Source: Clitopilus passeckerianus
Lineage: Eukaryota; Basidiomycota; Agaricomycetes; Agaricales; Entolomataceae
Length of the DNA stretch: 64,000 nt
Assembly: GCA_944990035.1 (NCBI GenBank)
Contig: CALYLX010000094.1
Coordinates: 1 to 64,000, forward strand
Direction of reading: 5' to 3'
Within the stretch, counting starts at the first letter, position 1, and each line of letters opens with the position of its first letter. Positions 21,896-33,165 of the stretch are shown piece after piece. The notes under the pieces are model-generated. The model saw nothing but the letters and a program-made list of their open reading frames with translations. It had not been told where the DNA came from and did not search any database. The position numbers and the translations under genes were made by a program.

Positions 21896-24637
21896 TGCCT
21901 CTACAAGCCGCTACATCCGCAACTGGAGCAGAAGTCACCTCTGCTAGCAGAAACCCTTTTCGAACCCGAGAGTCTGGTTCATATTCACAACTCGGTCCAT
22001 CGCTTGCACCAAGCTCGACAGTCCATCCACAAGGGGTCAGTGCTAGGTCTGTCCACTAGCTCTCTGCCTCTCTACTGCTCATCTGACAGTCTTTCTCAGA
22101 TCCTCTGGCGCTTTCACAGGTGCTGCAAATGTCAGTCTCCATGGCTCAAATCAATTCAATCACGCACAAGGGAGCATCATCCATATCCACAATCAAGCGC
22201 CCTATGCCACAGGTGCGATACACGACGACTCTGAAGTGAAGAGCAACTTATCAACTTACATGGGTAGCTGACCTGCGTGTGAATCCGCTGACAGCTCTTC
22301 GAATGGTGACGATATCCCTGGTTCCTTCCAACTACCACTTTCGTTTAATGCATTGAACAGCCACCTAATCAGCCCTATGTATCTCCCCTACCCGTGAGCC
22401 AAATGCTTCAACCATTACCAACCCCTGCTGAACTCCGTCAGGGATCACAGGCGGCCCAAAGCCCAGTCAAGACCTACACGCGACTCATGATGTTACAAGG
22501 CAACGGGTATCCATTATGGAATCCTAAACCTCCGGATGATTTACCAGTGGACTATACCCGCGAGGGAGTTCGTATCGGAGATGTCGGCATCGTAACCTCC
22601 GATGGTGTCTTCGACTTTGTATTCAACATCTACCATCCTGCCGATCACCCAATCAACCGAGGGCGAACACCACCGAATTTCGTACCATTTAGCGCATGCT
22701 TCTCGACACGCCATGACAGAAGAAGATGGAGGCCCAAGTCTCAACTTGCCAGTCCATCAATAGGTAGTAGTATCGAGTGAGTTGCTCCGTTTATGGGCAA
22801 CCTCTGGCACCGAGATTCATTTCTTTTATAGTGCGGAAGGTGCCACATACTACTTTCAATGCTCAGGATCTGAAGGCGCTGTATTGGCCCTTCCCGAAGG
22901 TGCCTCTCGCGACGAAGCCAGAGAACTGGCCAACTTTCGTGACTACGCTGGTCGACATGCTATAGGGTGGTATCAGTACCTCATCGGACGCGGATGGGAA
23001 ATTCCCAACGGCTCTCTCTACCTCATAACCGGCTGCGACAAAACAGCATCATGGGGTACTGCTGCTTTTAATCGAACGGTGCCTGCTGAGTTCCGGATGG
23101 TGTTTGCTCCTGAAAGGGGTGGGACCAGCTCCGACTCATACGGTTGGGAAGAGTCTGGGTACGCCGAGACAAATACGGGACAAAGCACTCATTTACTTGA
23201 ACAAAATCAGTGCGTCTTTCTTCGAGGCTTCAAGGCTACGCTTCAGCCACGATTTTGGGCCGAACTATCTTATGCCGTGGAGGTCACCTCTATTTCGGAA
23301 ACGAATCGAGGATTGGGCCATTACATCTCAAGCTGCATCTCATTTCTACCCATGTATTTCTGGCTCTTGGGTTATTTTGGACCCACAGAACCATTCACGA
23401 GATCGTTCTGGGACCCGAAGATCGATGCATTGGAGAATGTACGCCTCTCCCTGTATTTCCTTGACCTTGTAGAGACACAGCTAAGATTATTCTCGAAGTC
23501 TGTCCATCCCCCTGACGTTATCAACTTTGATTTGCTTAGAAGGGTCAGTTGTAAACAATCGACTCCCTTTGATATCCTCCTAAAAGCATTTCTACAGGCG
23601 CCAAACGCAAAACTTGCTCTAACTCACGACTATGAATACCATCCCTCAAACAGCACTCGGGTAAGCACCAAGATGTATGTTCGGGCTGACTTTGCTTAGG
23701 CGTCATGTCGCATCGTAGGATCACGGTATGATCCCAAGTTCGTCAGATATTCTTAGCCAAGTCTACGAAAAATATACCCTTCAGCAAAGTGGAGGTATGT
23801 AATCTTTTCAAGCCCACAACAAAGGGTTCGGATCTAACTAACCGTTCAGACGTGATTTATCTGGTCAAGAGAGACCATACAGATGCTGTATCCCCGCCTC
23901 AAGGCCTCGTCATTGATAATTCGCAAGCACAGAGGCCAGAACTTCAACCTAGAGCGGAAAGAGTACCCGGGGAACGTGAGCGCCTTCTTCCAGGACCTTC
24001 TATAAGCCCACCTCGGTACCTCCTCAACTTGCCCCCACCCACCTCTTCACCTCTCCAGCCGCCAGCCACTTCGCCTTCGGTTCCATCGTCAGAGCCTCAG
24101 CAGCTCGGGAGCAGTGTATCTCGGGATATACCCTCGGAATCCACCCAATCCACCCAACCACAACCATCAGCACCTTCTCCGCCTCTCACCGCGGTCCCAA
24201 CATCACTGAGTGCTCAACCCACAGCCGGACCATCACAACCTCCCCCTCCACAGGTTGTGGCAGGTCCTAGCACCTCAAGCAATCGTGGCGCATATACGAC
24301 TACCGGGAGCTCCGGTCGAGGAGGATATAGCTCTATAGCTACTACTAGTGGCCCTTCTCGAGGCTCTGGTCCGATCATCCGTGGTCGCGGTAGTTCCACC
24401 AGCACCGCCAGTACGAGTACCAGATCTAGAGGACAGCCACGGGGAGGGTTCAATTCCGGTCTGGGGTCGTTCTTTTCCTTTGGGTTCTCCGCTGGAGCGG
24501 CCGGAGCTGCTGCTGGTGCAGCTCCCATTACGGTATTTGAGGCACCTGGGGATGGGGAGGGTAATGCGGATGGGCTAGATGATTCCGACGACTCGGATAG
24601 TTCGGATAGTAGTTCTGATGATTCCGATTCGTCCTAG
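21896..24637 (+). CDS. Uncharacterised agaric protein, GNGYPLW family, paralogue B
   Basis: This is the tandem paralogue of A with the same exon order. It starts MPLQAATSATGAEVTSASRN, then FRTRESGSYSQLGPSLAPSS and, after an intron, SSGAFTGAANVSLHGSNQFN. The core is nearly identical to A: GNGYPLWNPKPPDDLPVDYT, GVRIGDVGIVTSDGVFDFVF, ATYYFQCSGSEGAVLALPEG, ITGCDKTASWGTAAFNRTVP and ISSCISFLPMYFWLLGYFGP. The small exons SVHPPDVINFDLL, APNAKLALTHDYEYHPS and SSSDILSQVYEKYTLQQSG lead into DVIYLVKRDH. The tail differs: it is Pro/Ser-rich, then RG-rich, then a Gly/Ala segment with PITVFEAPGD, and finally an acidic Asp/Ser run. One stretch at about 22213-22370 is ambiguous and probably contains one or two introns. 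The function is unknown. Confidence 0.75.
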
Positions 24638-24853
24638 TCCTTTGAGGAGGTGCAAATACTCCCCCTAATAACACACACTATATATATTTGGATCTTCTCA
24701 CAAGAACGAGCAATAGGCAGGATTTTATACGATAGTGGAGAGTCATCGTTCTGTATTCAATGCTACTACTGATACATGGATATGCGCAATAAAGAAGGCA
24801 TAATTACTTCGCTACAACCTATACTTCCTCTGCTCGTTGATCTGGCTTTCGAT

Positions 24854-26136
24854 TCAAGGCTTGATGGCGATCTTGACAGCACCCCTTGACGCCATCTTAT
24901 CCAAAGCCTTCTGGTAGTCCTCGAGCTTGAACACGTCGGTGACCATACCCTTGACATTGATCTTTCCGCTGTCGAGATACTGCACTGCACGGGGGAAGCA
25001 GTACGTCTGCGAGAATGATCCAATAATCTTTGGGTAAAACGGTTAGTATATGCCCTTTTAAGTAGGAGAGAAAATCAAAAACCTTAATCTCATCCCCGAA
25101 AATCTTGCCTGGCGGCCAATGCACCAACGCCTTGTTCTCATAAACGCCATACACCATCAACGTGCCACCCCTCCTCACCCAGTTGATACTCTCATTGGCC
25201 AACTTCTCGACGCCTGTGGCCTCAACAACAACATCGAACCCATATGGGTTCTCCTCCTTCAACTTCTTCCACTGCTCGTCCTGCTTCAAACTGTCCCCAC
25301 GCACCAGCTCGACATACTCATCACCCGCATTCAGCTGCTTGGCGATGTCCATTTTCACGCCTGCGTTCGCTGCGATAACTACTCTGGCGGCGCCGTTGAG
25401 TTTGAGCAGCTGTGCGAGGATGAGACCGGTAGGTCCAGCGCCCATGAGGAGGACGTCGCATCCGACCGGAGGAGAAAGCTTGTCGAGCCCGTGGATGGCA
25501 CAGGCGGCGGGCTCGAGGAGGGTAGCCTCCTCGTCGGAAAGGTTGTGGACCTTGTATAGCTTCTCTTGGTGGTAGAGAACGTACTCGGCGAAACCGCCGT
25601 CGCGGGTGACACCGCAGGATTCGAAGTTCTCGCAAAGGAGTGAAGAACCGCGGCGGCAGTAGAAGCATTTTCCGCACTAGAGAGGTTGAGTTATGACTAT
25701 ATGCGTATTAAATGGTATGGAGGGAGACGTACAGTGATACCAACATCAGCGACGCAGCGGTCACCGATGTTGAATTCCTTGGTGCTGACGTTCTTGCCCA
25801 TCTTGACGATGGTGCCGATGGCTTCGTGCCCTGGGATCAGAGGGAACTTGGAGATGAATTCTCCGTGATGGATGTGCTGGTCGGTGCCGCATACACCACA
25901 TGCTGAGACTAGATTCCAAGCGTATTAGGCCCTGGGTTGACGTGAGATAAGGAAGGCGAACCTTTGAGCAAGACGTCGTCGTCGCCGACCTGTGGTATAG
26001 GGACAATCTTGACTTCAAAGTTCTCGGGCTACACCAAGGCTATTATCAGTATCGTTCGGCTGATAAGCGCCAGAGAACATACAGCGTGATAGTACAACGC
26101 CCTCATGGTCTTTCCGGTGAGCTCGTCGGCGGACAT
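24854..26136 (-). CDS. Zinc-dependent medium-chain (polyol/alcohol) dehydrogenase
   Basis: This NAD(P)-dependent oxidoreductase of the MDR superfamily begins [20 protein letters not shown]. The catalytic zinc region has [15 protein letters not shown] and GHEAIG. The structural zinc lobe is complete: CGKCFYC, a short linker, then a fourth cysteine in SSLLCENF. The Rossmann signature reads [19 protein letters not shown], and the C-terminus is [17 protein letters not shown]. There are four or five exons. The [15 protein letters not shown] segment and the overall pattern resemble D-arabinitol, sorbitol and threonine dehydrogenases, so a role in fungal polyol metabolism is likely but not proven. 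The cofactor-binding acidic residue at the end of beta-2 is not clear ([10 protein letters not shown] lacks Asp), which makes NADP use possible. A TATA-like TTTATAAA lies about 70 bases upstream. Confidence 0.87.
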
Positions 26137-26202
26137 ATTGATAGTGGTATAAAGAAAAGGGATATAAAGAGAAGGTTGCCTGTCCCTTTCTTTGAGCAAA
26201 CC

Positions 26203-26210
26203 TTTATAAA
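26203..26210 (-). promoter_or_regulatory. TATA-like element of the dehydrogenase gene
   Basis: TTTATAAA lies about 70 bases upstream of the minus-strand start codon at 26136. The motif is close to self-complementary, so strand cannot be inferred from it alone. Confidence 0.4.
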
Positions 26211-27058
26211 GTTTACGGGTAATTATTTGGTTGGTGGAGTAACGTCATGGCAATGATATTCGCTGTTCTCGAATAAGAAATGAGCAGCAGTTAGTGGAGA
26301 GTTTGGCTGGAAAAGAGCAAAACCGACTTTGATTGATGTGGAGTAGATCAACCTGCTTATGATGTCATTCTCGGCATGGAATGTTCTTTTGGAAAACGCG
26401 CACCTATCCAGTCGCCGTCGGCAGTCCTTTACTTGGTCTCCTCACTCATCTGCACTTCTACTTGACTATTCTTTGAGAGCTTCAAGCCGACAGATAAATG
26501 GGCTCAACCAAGTTTTTCTCTATTTCTCAACGCAAAAGTGCGGCCAATGCTGCCGATTGATCCAAGAAACGGCTCTCTGTCGCGTGATTCGTGTGCCGTG
26601 GGTCGTTTATCATGGCCAACAGAGATGAACATGATAACGTATAGTATTACTCCGAAGCGGGCTCGCGTCTGGAATCAGAATCATTTCAATAGTCCGTGCT
26701 TGCCGACTTTGAGTTTGGGGTGCTTTTTGAGGACGCCTCGAAACGGTGAATGGGGGCCATCTAGGGAAGGGCATGGACCGCCATGCGTATTTCATATCAC
26801 TCGAGGCTCCATGTCCCGAGAGTTTGTACGGCACGTACCCGTTCTCTAACCCCTGACTGCTTGAGCTTGATGAATCCGCAGTAGTGTGTGCCGATTCGCC
26901 CTCGACGTTCATCTGCGTAACATCAACGTGCCACTCTCATTCCAGCAGACTCCAGAGGGTCCTGTACCCGGTTTCATGCGCGCGCTCGATCTGGCTTTAC
27001 GGCATAAAGAGGCACGTGACAGACTGGTAGCCATCATGCGTATCTACACTGCCGGTAT
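26211..27058. other. Intergenic, with a possible extra 3' exon of the membrane-protein gene
   Basis: Mostly featureless. On the minus strand, 26860-26940 reads EWHVDVTQMNVEGESAHTTA and then a Ser run, which resembles the polar tails of this agaric membrane-protein family. It may be an alternative last exon, but I could not find a convincing splice path. Confidence 0.3.
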
Positions 27059-28449
27059 CTAATGAGTGGCCGTCGCTGCGAGATCCACCACTACTGATTC
27101 TCCTTGACGTAGCTGGATGCCCACGAGAATATATATCATGACCGGATAAAGGCCCTGTACAATCCTCAATGCACCGTACGCAGAAAACAGGCAGGTTCCA
27201 AAAAGGACTGACCGAAAACGTGTATACGAGATGTTGAAGTAGGTTCAAAGTGTCAATGTGATGAGAATTTGTTAGGAGACCAATACGATACAGCAGAGAA
27301 TAAATGAAGAACGCCCCCTAAAACCGTACATTAGATGAAACCAGAAATCGTGTAGTGTAAGTTTTTCACCTGTATGATGCAAAATAAGGTGCCTGACTCT
27401 ACTAACAAGAATAAAATTCTCTGTGATTTAGTCATTCGAGGTCGGGGTACAGGCCCAAGATTCTGCTTCATGAATCTTTGATGCGACCTAACCAAACCAA
27501 TTCGATCGTGAGCATTTGTGCATAATATCCGTTGCGAACATTCTACAGACCACAGCTTGAAAGCTATGAATGATGTTGCCGCGAAGTTGGTGAGAAAAGA
27601 TACGCCAGTGAATGCGTTTTGCATATAGAGAGTGGCTATATTCCAGAATTGCAATGAAATGCCTGGTTCCCATTTTATAATGGGAACTATGTCGATAATG
27701 GCGAATCCTGCGCCATATTTTGCTGGGTGAGAGCGAAAGAGCAAGTCACCGTAAAACCACGAACCGAGGCAAAGTATCCAAAGTACTATCAAGGTAGCGG
27801 AGACGAGCCCTCGCCTAGGATATAGTGCCCTAGCTCGCCATACTATGATGAAGTCGCTTAACAATGTCTGGCCATGTAGATCGTCAGCTAGTGAGCAGCA
27901 AAAGGCGAACAACCCGTTACCAATATTTCTTCAACAATAGGTCGAAGCCCTTGTAATCTATCGACTACAAATCTCTCGCGTCCTTCTCCCCTGAATATTT
28001 CCTCGCATGCCGGAAGGAGCCCGAGGTCGCTCTCTCTTACCTTCAGTCCCAAAGACTTCGCATACATCCACAACTGAGGCCTGGCACCAATGTTCAACGC
28101 ACGCCCTCTCAGTAGAATAATTTGAATGAAAGAAAACGCCATTAGCCAACAGAAGCTCAAGCCCGATGCCACAGCGATGACAACAGCTGTCGTATGCATC
28201 GGGCTTTGTCGCTTTCTTTCAGAATACATGAATCGCTTCCTGGAACTTTTCGAAGATTGTAGCCTACCTCATGTTGATCGTGCCTATGACAAGCAGAGAA
28301 CTTGCACACCCTTCGATATGAAATGAGTCTTATTATTCAGCATGTAATCGCCAGATACACTCACCAATAGTCATGGCCGAAGTCGCAAGCACTGCTGTGT
28401 GGTACCCTATAAAGTCCCACCCGCTTTCATTGCGGCCTAGAGTAGTCAT
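27059..28449 (-). CDS. Agaric multi-pass membrane protein (LSDxxxVWRA family)
   Basis: Six or more exons join to a protein starting MTTLGRNESGWDFIGYHTAV and continuing LATSAMTIGCASSLLVIGTI, HTTAVVIAVASGLSFCWLMA and FSFIQIILLRGRALNIGA. After a polar loop, TLLSDFIIVWRARALYP precedes further hydrophobic segments (LIVLWILCLGSWFYG, LTNFAATSFIAFKLW, ILFLLVESGTLFCIIQ, GAFFIYSLLYRI and GLYPVMIYILVGIQLRQGES). That gives about seven membrane helices. The LSD-VWRA motif after a large loop is characteristic of an expanded, uncharacterised membrane-protein family in Agaricomycetes, sometimes compared with GPCRs. No pheromone-receptor signature (Ste3) is visible. The terminal exon ends ATATH at a TAG. The function is unknown. 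Confidence 0.75.
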
Positions 28450-30427
28450 GGTTGCTCTCTGTGAATTTCCTCACGCGACAGGATATAACTTGAAGGTAGA
28501 TTCTGTGCACAGCATCTTGCAAATACCTGCGACCAAAGACAAGCTTGATCTGCAGAGGATCCGGAAGCAAATCGATCTGTCGAACAGAACGCCCATCTTG
28601 ATGTTCGATGTAATTCGCCGTGAAAGGGTTAATCACTGGACCAGGTGCTCCAACCGCACGAAGATTTGGATAGCGCTGCCTTTATGCCACTAGACGATGT
28701 TGACCATTAAGTTTGTTGGGGTTGCCCGAAGCACTTTGTAGTCAGTACAGCGAGCCATCCCTTGAGCCACCTAAGTACTCCGAGTTAGAGCAAGAGTTTT
28801 ACCGGCAGAAACGTGTGCTACTCTAGGGCCAAATAGGAAAACATCTAGGGCCGACACTGTAGGCTGGCGCAAGAACAGAACATATTATATCGGACTGTTG
28901 AACGCACACAGTAACATTTCGATTGCGAGGACGTCTTTGTCAGTGAGCAGTCCTAGTTCCGTCATCAGCATTAGGACAATGTTGCACTCGGACTTGACGA
29001 AGGAAGTTCAAGAAATGGTCATGAATTGACCGCGGAGGAATACTGACAGAGTCGACCTTGTGCGAATTTGGCTGGATTTCTGAATATCGCCGGGTATTAT
29101 TTCTTAGAAATTGAACGTAAAAAGATATTTCAGCCTTTTACGGAGATATCACTTGGCGTAATTCTAAATTTATACCACTCCGGGCTATTTAAGGAAGACC
29201 GGTTCACCACACTGTCGGGCCGAAAACAGTACTTTTGATACAAATTTCGGAGTTTTCAATGTAGAGACTGGCCCAAGGCGTTTTCAGCTGGTAGAGCCTC
29301 AGAGATCAGGATCTTACGCGCTTTTCAGCCTCATCTTCAAAAGCGTCAGAGGCGAAATTCTTTGATGCTGATTAAGTATTGCTTCGCGTTTCAGCGGGGT
29401 GCTTTTCTCGTGCTTTCCAAGTGTGGACCACTTGCCCTACAAGGAACTGGAGGCTGAAGAGATTTATTGCATTGTAGCACCTAGTAGATACGCCTCGAAA
29501 GTGGGTCCGTTAAGCATTGTTTCGAGACATTCTGCTGGATATTCTTAGATTGCCGTTCCCAATAGCCGGTTACTGTATCCCGCCTCTGTCAAGCACACGT
29601 CAACCGACCCTCGTCAGGACTCAGGACTGGGTCCATGGAGGGCCGCGGTAGGATTTTCAATTTCATTTTGAATTTAACTGGACGACGTCCAAGTCCACAT
29701 GAATCCAACATAAATGTTCTGAATAGAGTGGGTTATGGGGAAAGAATTGGTGGTCTGCCGTGATGATCGGAGGGAATAAATTGCTGCAACCCGTTAGCGA
29801 GAATTGACCGAATACATAAGTGTTGGGTCTAGAGAATTCTGGAGAGAACTGGATGAAGGGAATGAGGCTAAACGAGGTTGTTTGACAATGACAGGCAGCC
29901 ATGCGGTGAAGGGATGATCTGACAGCTTGGTGTGGGTAGAAATGGCATCATATCTGGGAGAGAGAACATTCGAGAGTGATAAAAGGATGTCAGAGAAATG
30001 TCGAGAGGCAGACACAAACGACCTTCGGAGGGAGGCATGTTGCAAAAGGGAAGTACATCACATGGCCAACGTAGTTCGAGGAATCGGACACTGTTGGGGA
30101 TGGCATCACAAAACTGCCGGGAAGATTCAAATACAGAAGACAACGACGATGGAAAAACGTCGAGATAAAGGCGAAAGAGAGGGTAAAGCTCGTAGAGTGG
30201 ATATGTCGGTTTAACGGTCATATGTACTCACACTATAGATATACCCACGGACGGACAGATGGCGAATGTCATCCGTTTTGCCGACTCGAAGCACCTTGTA
30301 AAAATAGAACTAGGGACAATGCCACTGATCGTGATACGCGCTGTCTCCGCTCTGCCAGCGAAAACAGGTAAGTATACAGCTGTAATAGGCGCGACAAAGA
30401 AGTCTTGGCTTTTTCTCCCCCACCAAG
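28450..30427. other. Gene-poor region of about 2 kb
   Basis: I found no convincing gene here. Open frames occur on both strands, for example about 28774-29030 (84 codons without an early ATG) and 29868-30221 minus, but none has recognisable motifs or splice-supported continuity. The part before 30427 should contain the P450 promoter. A tRNA-like A box near 29286 has no matching B box. Confidence 0.45.
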
Positions 30428-32453
30428 ATGTTGCAGCTGGCCTTCCTCGCCATCGCCTGCTTCTTTGCCTATTCATTCGTTCAGTTCTTGCGCCCTTTGA
30501 TCGCAGTCCATGGACACTACCGCAAGGCCAAGAGCATTGGATTGCCCGTCAAGCTCCTACCAGTTCCACCAGGACTTTTTTCCTTCTTTGCATTTCAAGT
30601 TTTGCGAGGATTGCGACTTATGCAACCTGGTAGCAAGCTGCATAAGATCTTCAACATGGGCAGGCCAGACGGGTACACCATTCACGAGGAGATGGGAGAT
30701 GTCTTCGTGACAGTCACACCAGCTGGCTTAGGTCTCATTGTCGCTGATCCACAAGTTGCTGGCTATGTCAATGGACGACGCTCAGAGTTTCCCAAGCCGC
30801 CTAATACTGGAGGTCAGCCCACGTCTTCGTTGTCCGATCCATCCCGATGCCATTGGTCTCTAACACTTATTTTTGGCGCCGTAGCTATCATCAACATTTA
30901 TGGCCGAAACGTAATTAACACTGACGGCGATATCTGGCGTTTCCACCGCAAAGTCACTGGCCCGGTCTTTAGCGAGCGTATACATCGTGTTGTATGGCAG
31001 GAGAGCAAACGCCAGGCCAAACTCATGCTGAATGTGTGGGCGTGTGCAAGCAAGAAAGGCCAAGAGTCTGCTCAAGTCAATTCCTTGGCTGACGACACCC
31101 TTCGGCTTGGTCTTCATGTTATCACCGGATCCGCTTATGGCTGCCCTTTGGACTGGGATGAAAGCCCTCCCCACACCGGGGCCGCATCGACCCTTACTTA
31201 CCGCCGGTCCCTCGAAGAGCTTACTCGTCATCTCATGCAAGTCTTCCTCACTCCTCACTGGCTCTTGAGGCTCGCACCCCGCAATTCCACATGGGGACGT
31301 GCATGGGAGGCTTACCAGGCTTTTGGGTCCTACATGGAGGGCATGCTTGCCCGGGAACGTGTTCGGATGGCTGATGGAGACGCGAATGACAATCTCTTGA
31401 CTCATTTGATTCGGGCTGAGAATGAGATCGACAATAAGCTGGATCGGGCGATGAACCAGACGGAAGTTTTGGGGAATGCGTTCATCTTCCTGTTCGCAGG
31501 TGAGTTTCGCTCCAAGCTTCTCGCTCGTTCGTTTTGTACTCATAGTATCTTCCAGGTCATGAAACAACAGCGAACACAATGCATTACTCGCTTCTTCTTT
31601 TGGCCTTGAACCCTTCTATTCAAAATCTGCTCCTCGAAGAAATTGATGCAATCTACGAAAAGGCCAAATCAGAAAACCGTGATGAACTAGACTATGAAAT
31701 TGACTACCCTAAATTCGTGTGGGCCATTGCCATCATGGTACGCTTCAATTCCTCATTTCGGCTATTTCCTCTTCTAACCAAATCATACAGTCCGAGACCC
31801 TCCGTGTGTACAGCCCAACTGGCATCGTCAACAAATGGACAGCAGTCGACCAACCCATCACCTACAATGGCCAAACCTATATAATCCCAGCCCACACTCG
31901 CGTTTCTATTAACGGCACAGGGATACATTCCAACCCCAAAGTCTGGGGTGACGATGCCGACGCCTGGAAGCCATCTAGATGGGTCACCGCTGAACGAGCT
32001 CCTTCGACCCCAGCTGCTCCTACTCAACTGAGCAGGGAATCCTCTCCGGACCGAAAACTCTCCAAAGAGAAACTTCCCAGTCCCCCACAGAGCCCCTTAC
32101 TTACACCCCCACCAACGCCGGGATTGACATTCGTTTCTCGTTTATCATCCCCGCCACTTTCCGCCCCTTCATCGTCTACAAGTCCTAAGCACCAAGGCAT
32201 CATCGCACCCGCGCGTGGCTCGTTCCTCCCCTTCTCGGAAGGCCCGCGTATGTGTTCAGGTCGCAAGTTCGCCACTGTCGGGTTCTTGTCGGTCATATCG
32301 ACGTTGCTGAGGAATCATCGTGTGGAATTGCTCACGCCTGAGGAAGGGTGGACCGAGGCAAGGGTACGGAAGATCTTGAGTGGACGAAAGGCGGGTGCGT
32401 TGACCATGCAGCCACCTGAGAATGTCCCTGTTCGTTTCGTACAACGGCGGTGA
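30428..32453 (+). CDS. Cytochrome P450 monooxygenase
   Basis: This membrane-anchored haem-thiolate monooxygenase begins MLQLAFLAIACFFAYSFVQF (the ER anchor). Introns are at 30813-30884, 31500-31555 and 31738-31790. The C-helix reads DGDIWRFHRKVTGPVFSE. The I-helix AGHETTANTM spans intron 2 and carries the oxygen-activating Thr pair. The K-helix ExxR is SETLRVYSP. The meander is DAWKPSRW. The haem loop is FSEGPRMCSGRKFATVGF, with the cysteine ligand. Between the meander and the haem loop lies an extra low-complexity stretch rich in Ser and Pro (about 65 residues), longer than usual. The family resembles CYP5037/CYP5150-like fungal P450s only in outline; the substrate is unknown. No biosynthetic cluster partners are adjacent. 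Confidence 0.93.
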
Positions 32454-33165
32454 TAGGTATCCGGTGACCCATTGACATTCTGTACGATATATTCGGAATC
32501 TATTTATGGAATTTTACGAAGGACTGGCTTCTCTTGTATATAAATAGTCTTCCCTTCATGTTTGGTGTCGTCATATTAACCTTGACAGATTGTTTTCACC
32601 CAATCTCCACCATTCGCTGCGATATAATTAGATTGTTACCATGCCCTCCCCTACCGCACACACTCTCATTCACATCTGCATGGACTCGCAAATCTCGGAC
32701 ATTCATAACCTAGACTTTCTTTGAATTTGATCACTCATTTATACTGGTGATTCGTTGTACATATACACGTCCTATCACACTACCTATTGACCTGATATCG
32801 GACCTGACTGTGCCTCTTGTAAATAAATAATGCCAGGCTAGTCCATTCGCTTTGACGAATAGCATGCATCAATGCAACGCAGATGTAAATTAGGAATGCA
32901 CGAATTCACGTTTAGAAATCTACCATTTGAAGCAGCCAGCACAACCGGTAGAAATCATTCGAAAATAGGTTGGAAATTGAAAGGTGAAGAGTAGATTATC
33001 ACCGGACCGCTTCGAGCATTTCTCGGCCTCTAAGTGTATTTGTATCCTCTTCAATACACCTTCATGGTGGTTTAATGGCAGTCATTGCCTCAATCTTACG
33101 TTTCCAAAGAACAGGTGGTCTACCCAGTGGCGATTTCTCGGCCCTCCATATTAATCCTATCAGTC
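32454..33165. other. Convergent 3' region
   Basis: This AT-rich spacer lies between the P450 stop and the phosphatase stop. It contains a TATATAAATA run near 32537 that points to no known start. No gene is supported. Confidence 0.45.

Noticed and set aside
28774..29030. 84-codon plus-strand open frame
   Set aside because: It has no early ATG, no acceptor that clearly starts it and no recognisable motif.
29275..29370. tRNA-like A box (TTCAGCTGGTAGAGC)
   Set aside because: No B box (GGTTCGANTCC) follows at a suitable distance and no cloverleaf can be drawn.
24854..32453. Secondary-metabolite cluster (dehydrogenase, membrane protein, P450)
   Set aside because: No core synthase or terpene cyclase is nearby, the genes are not co-oriented, and spacing is large.
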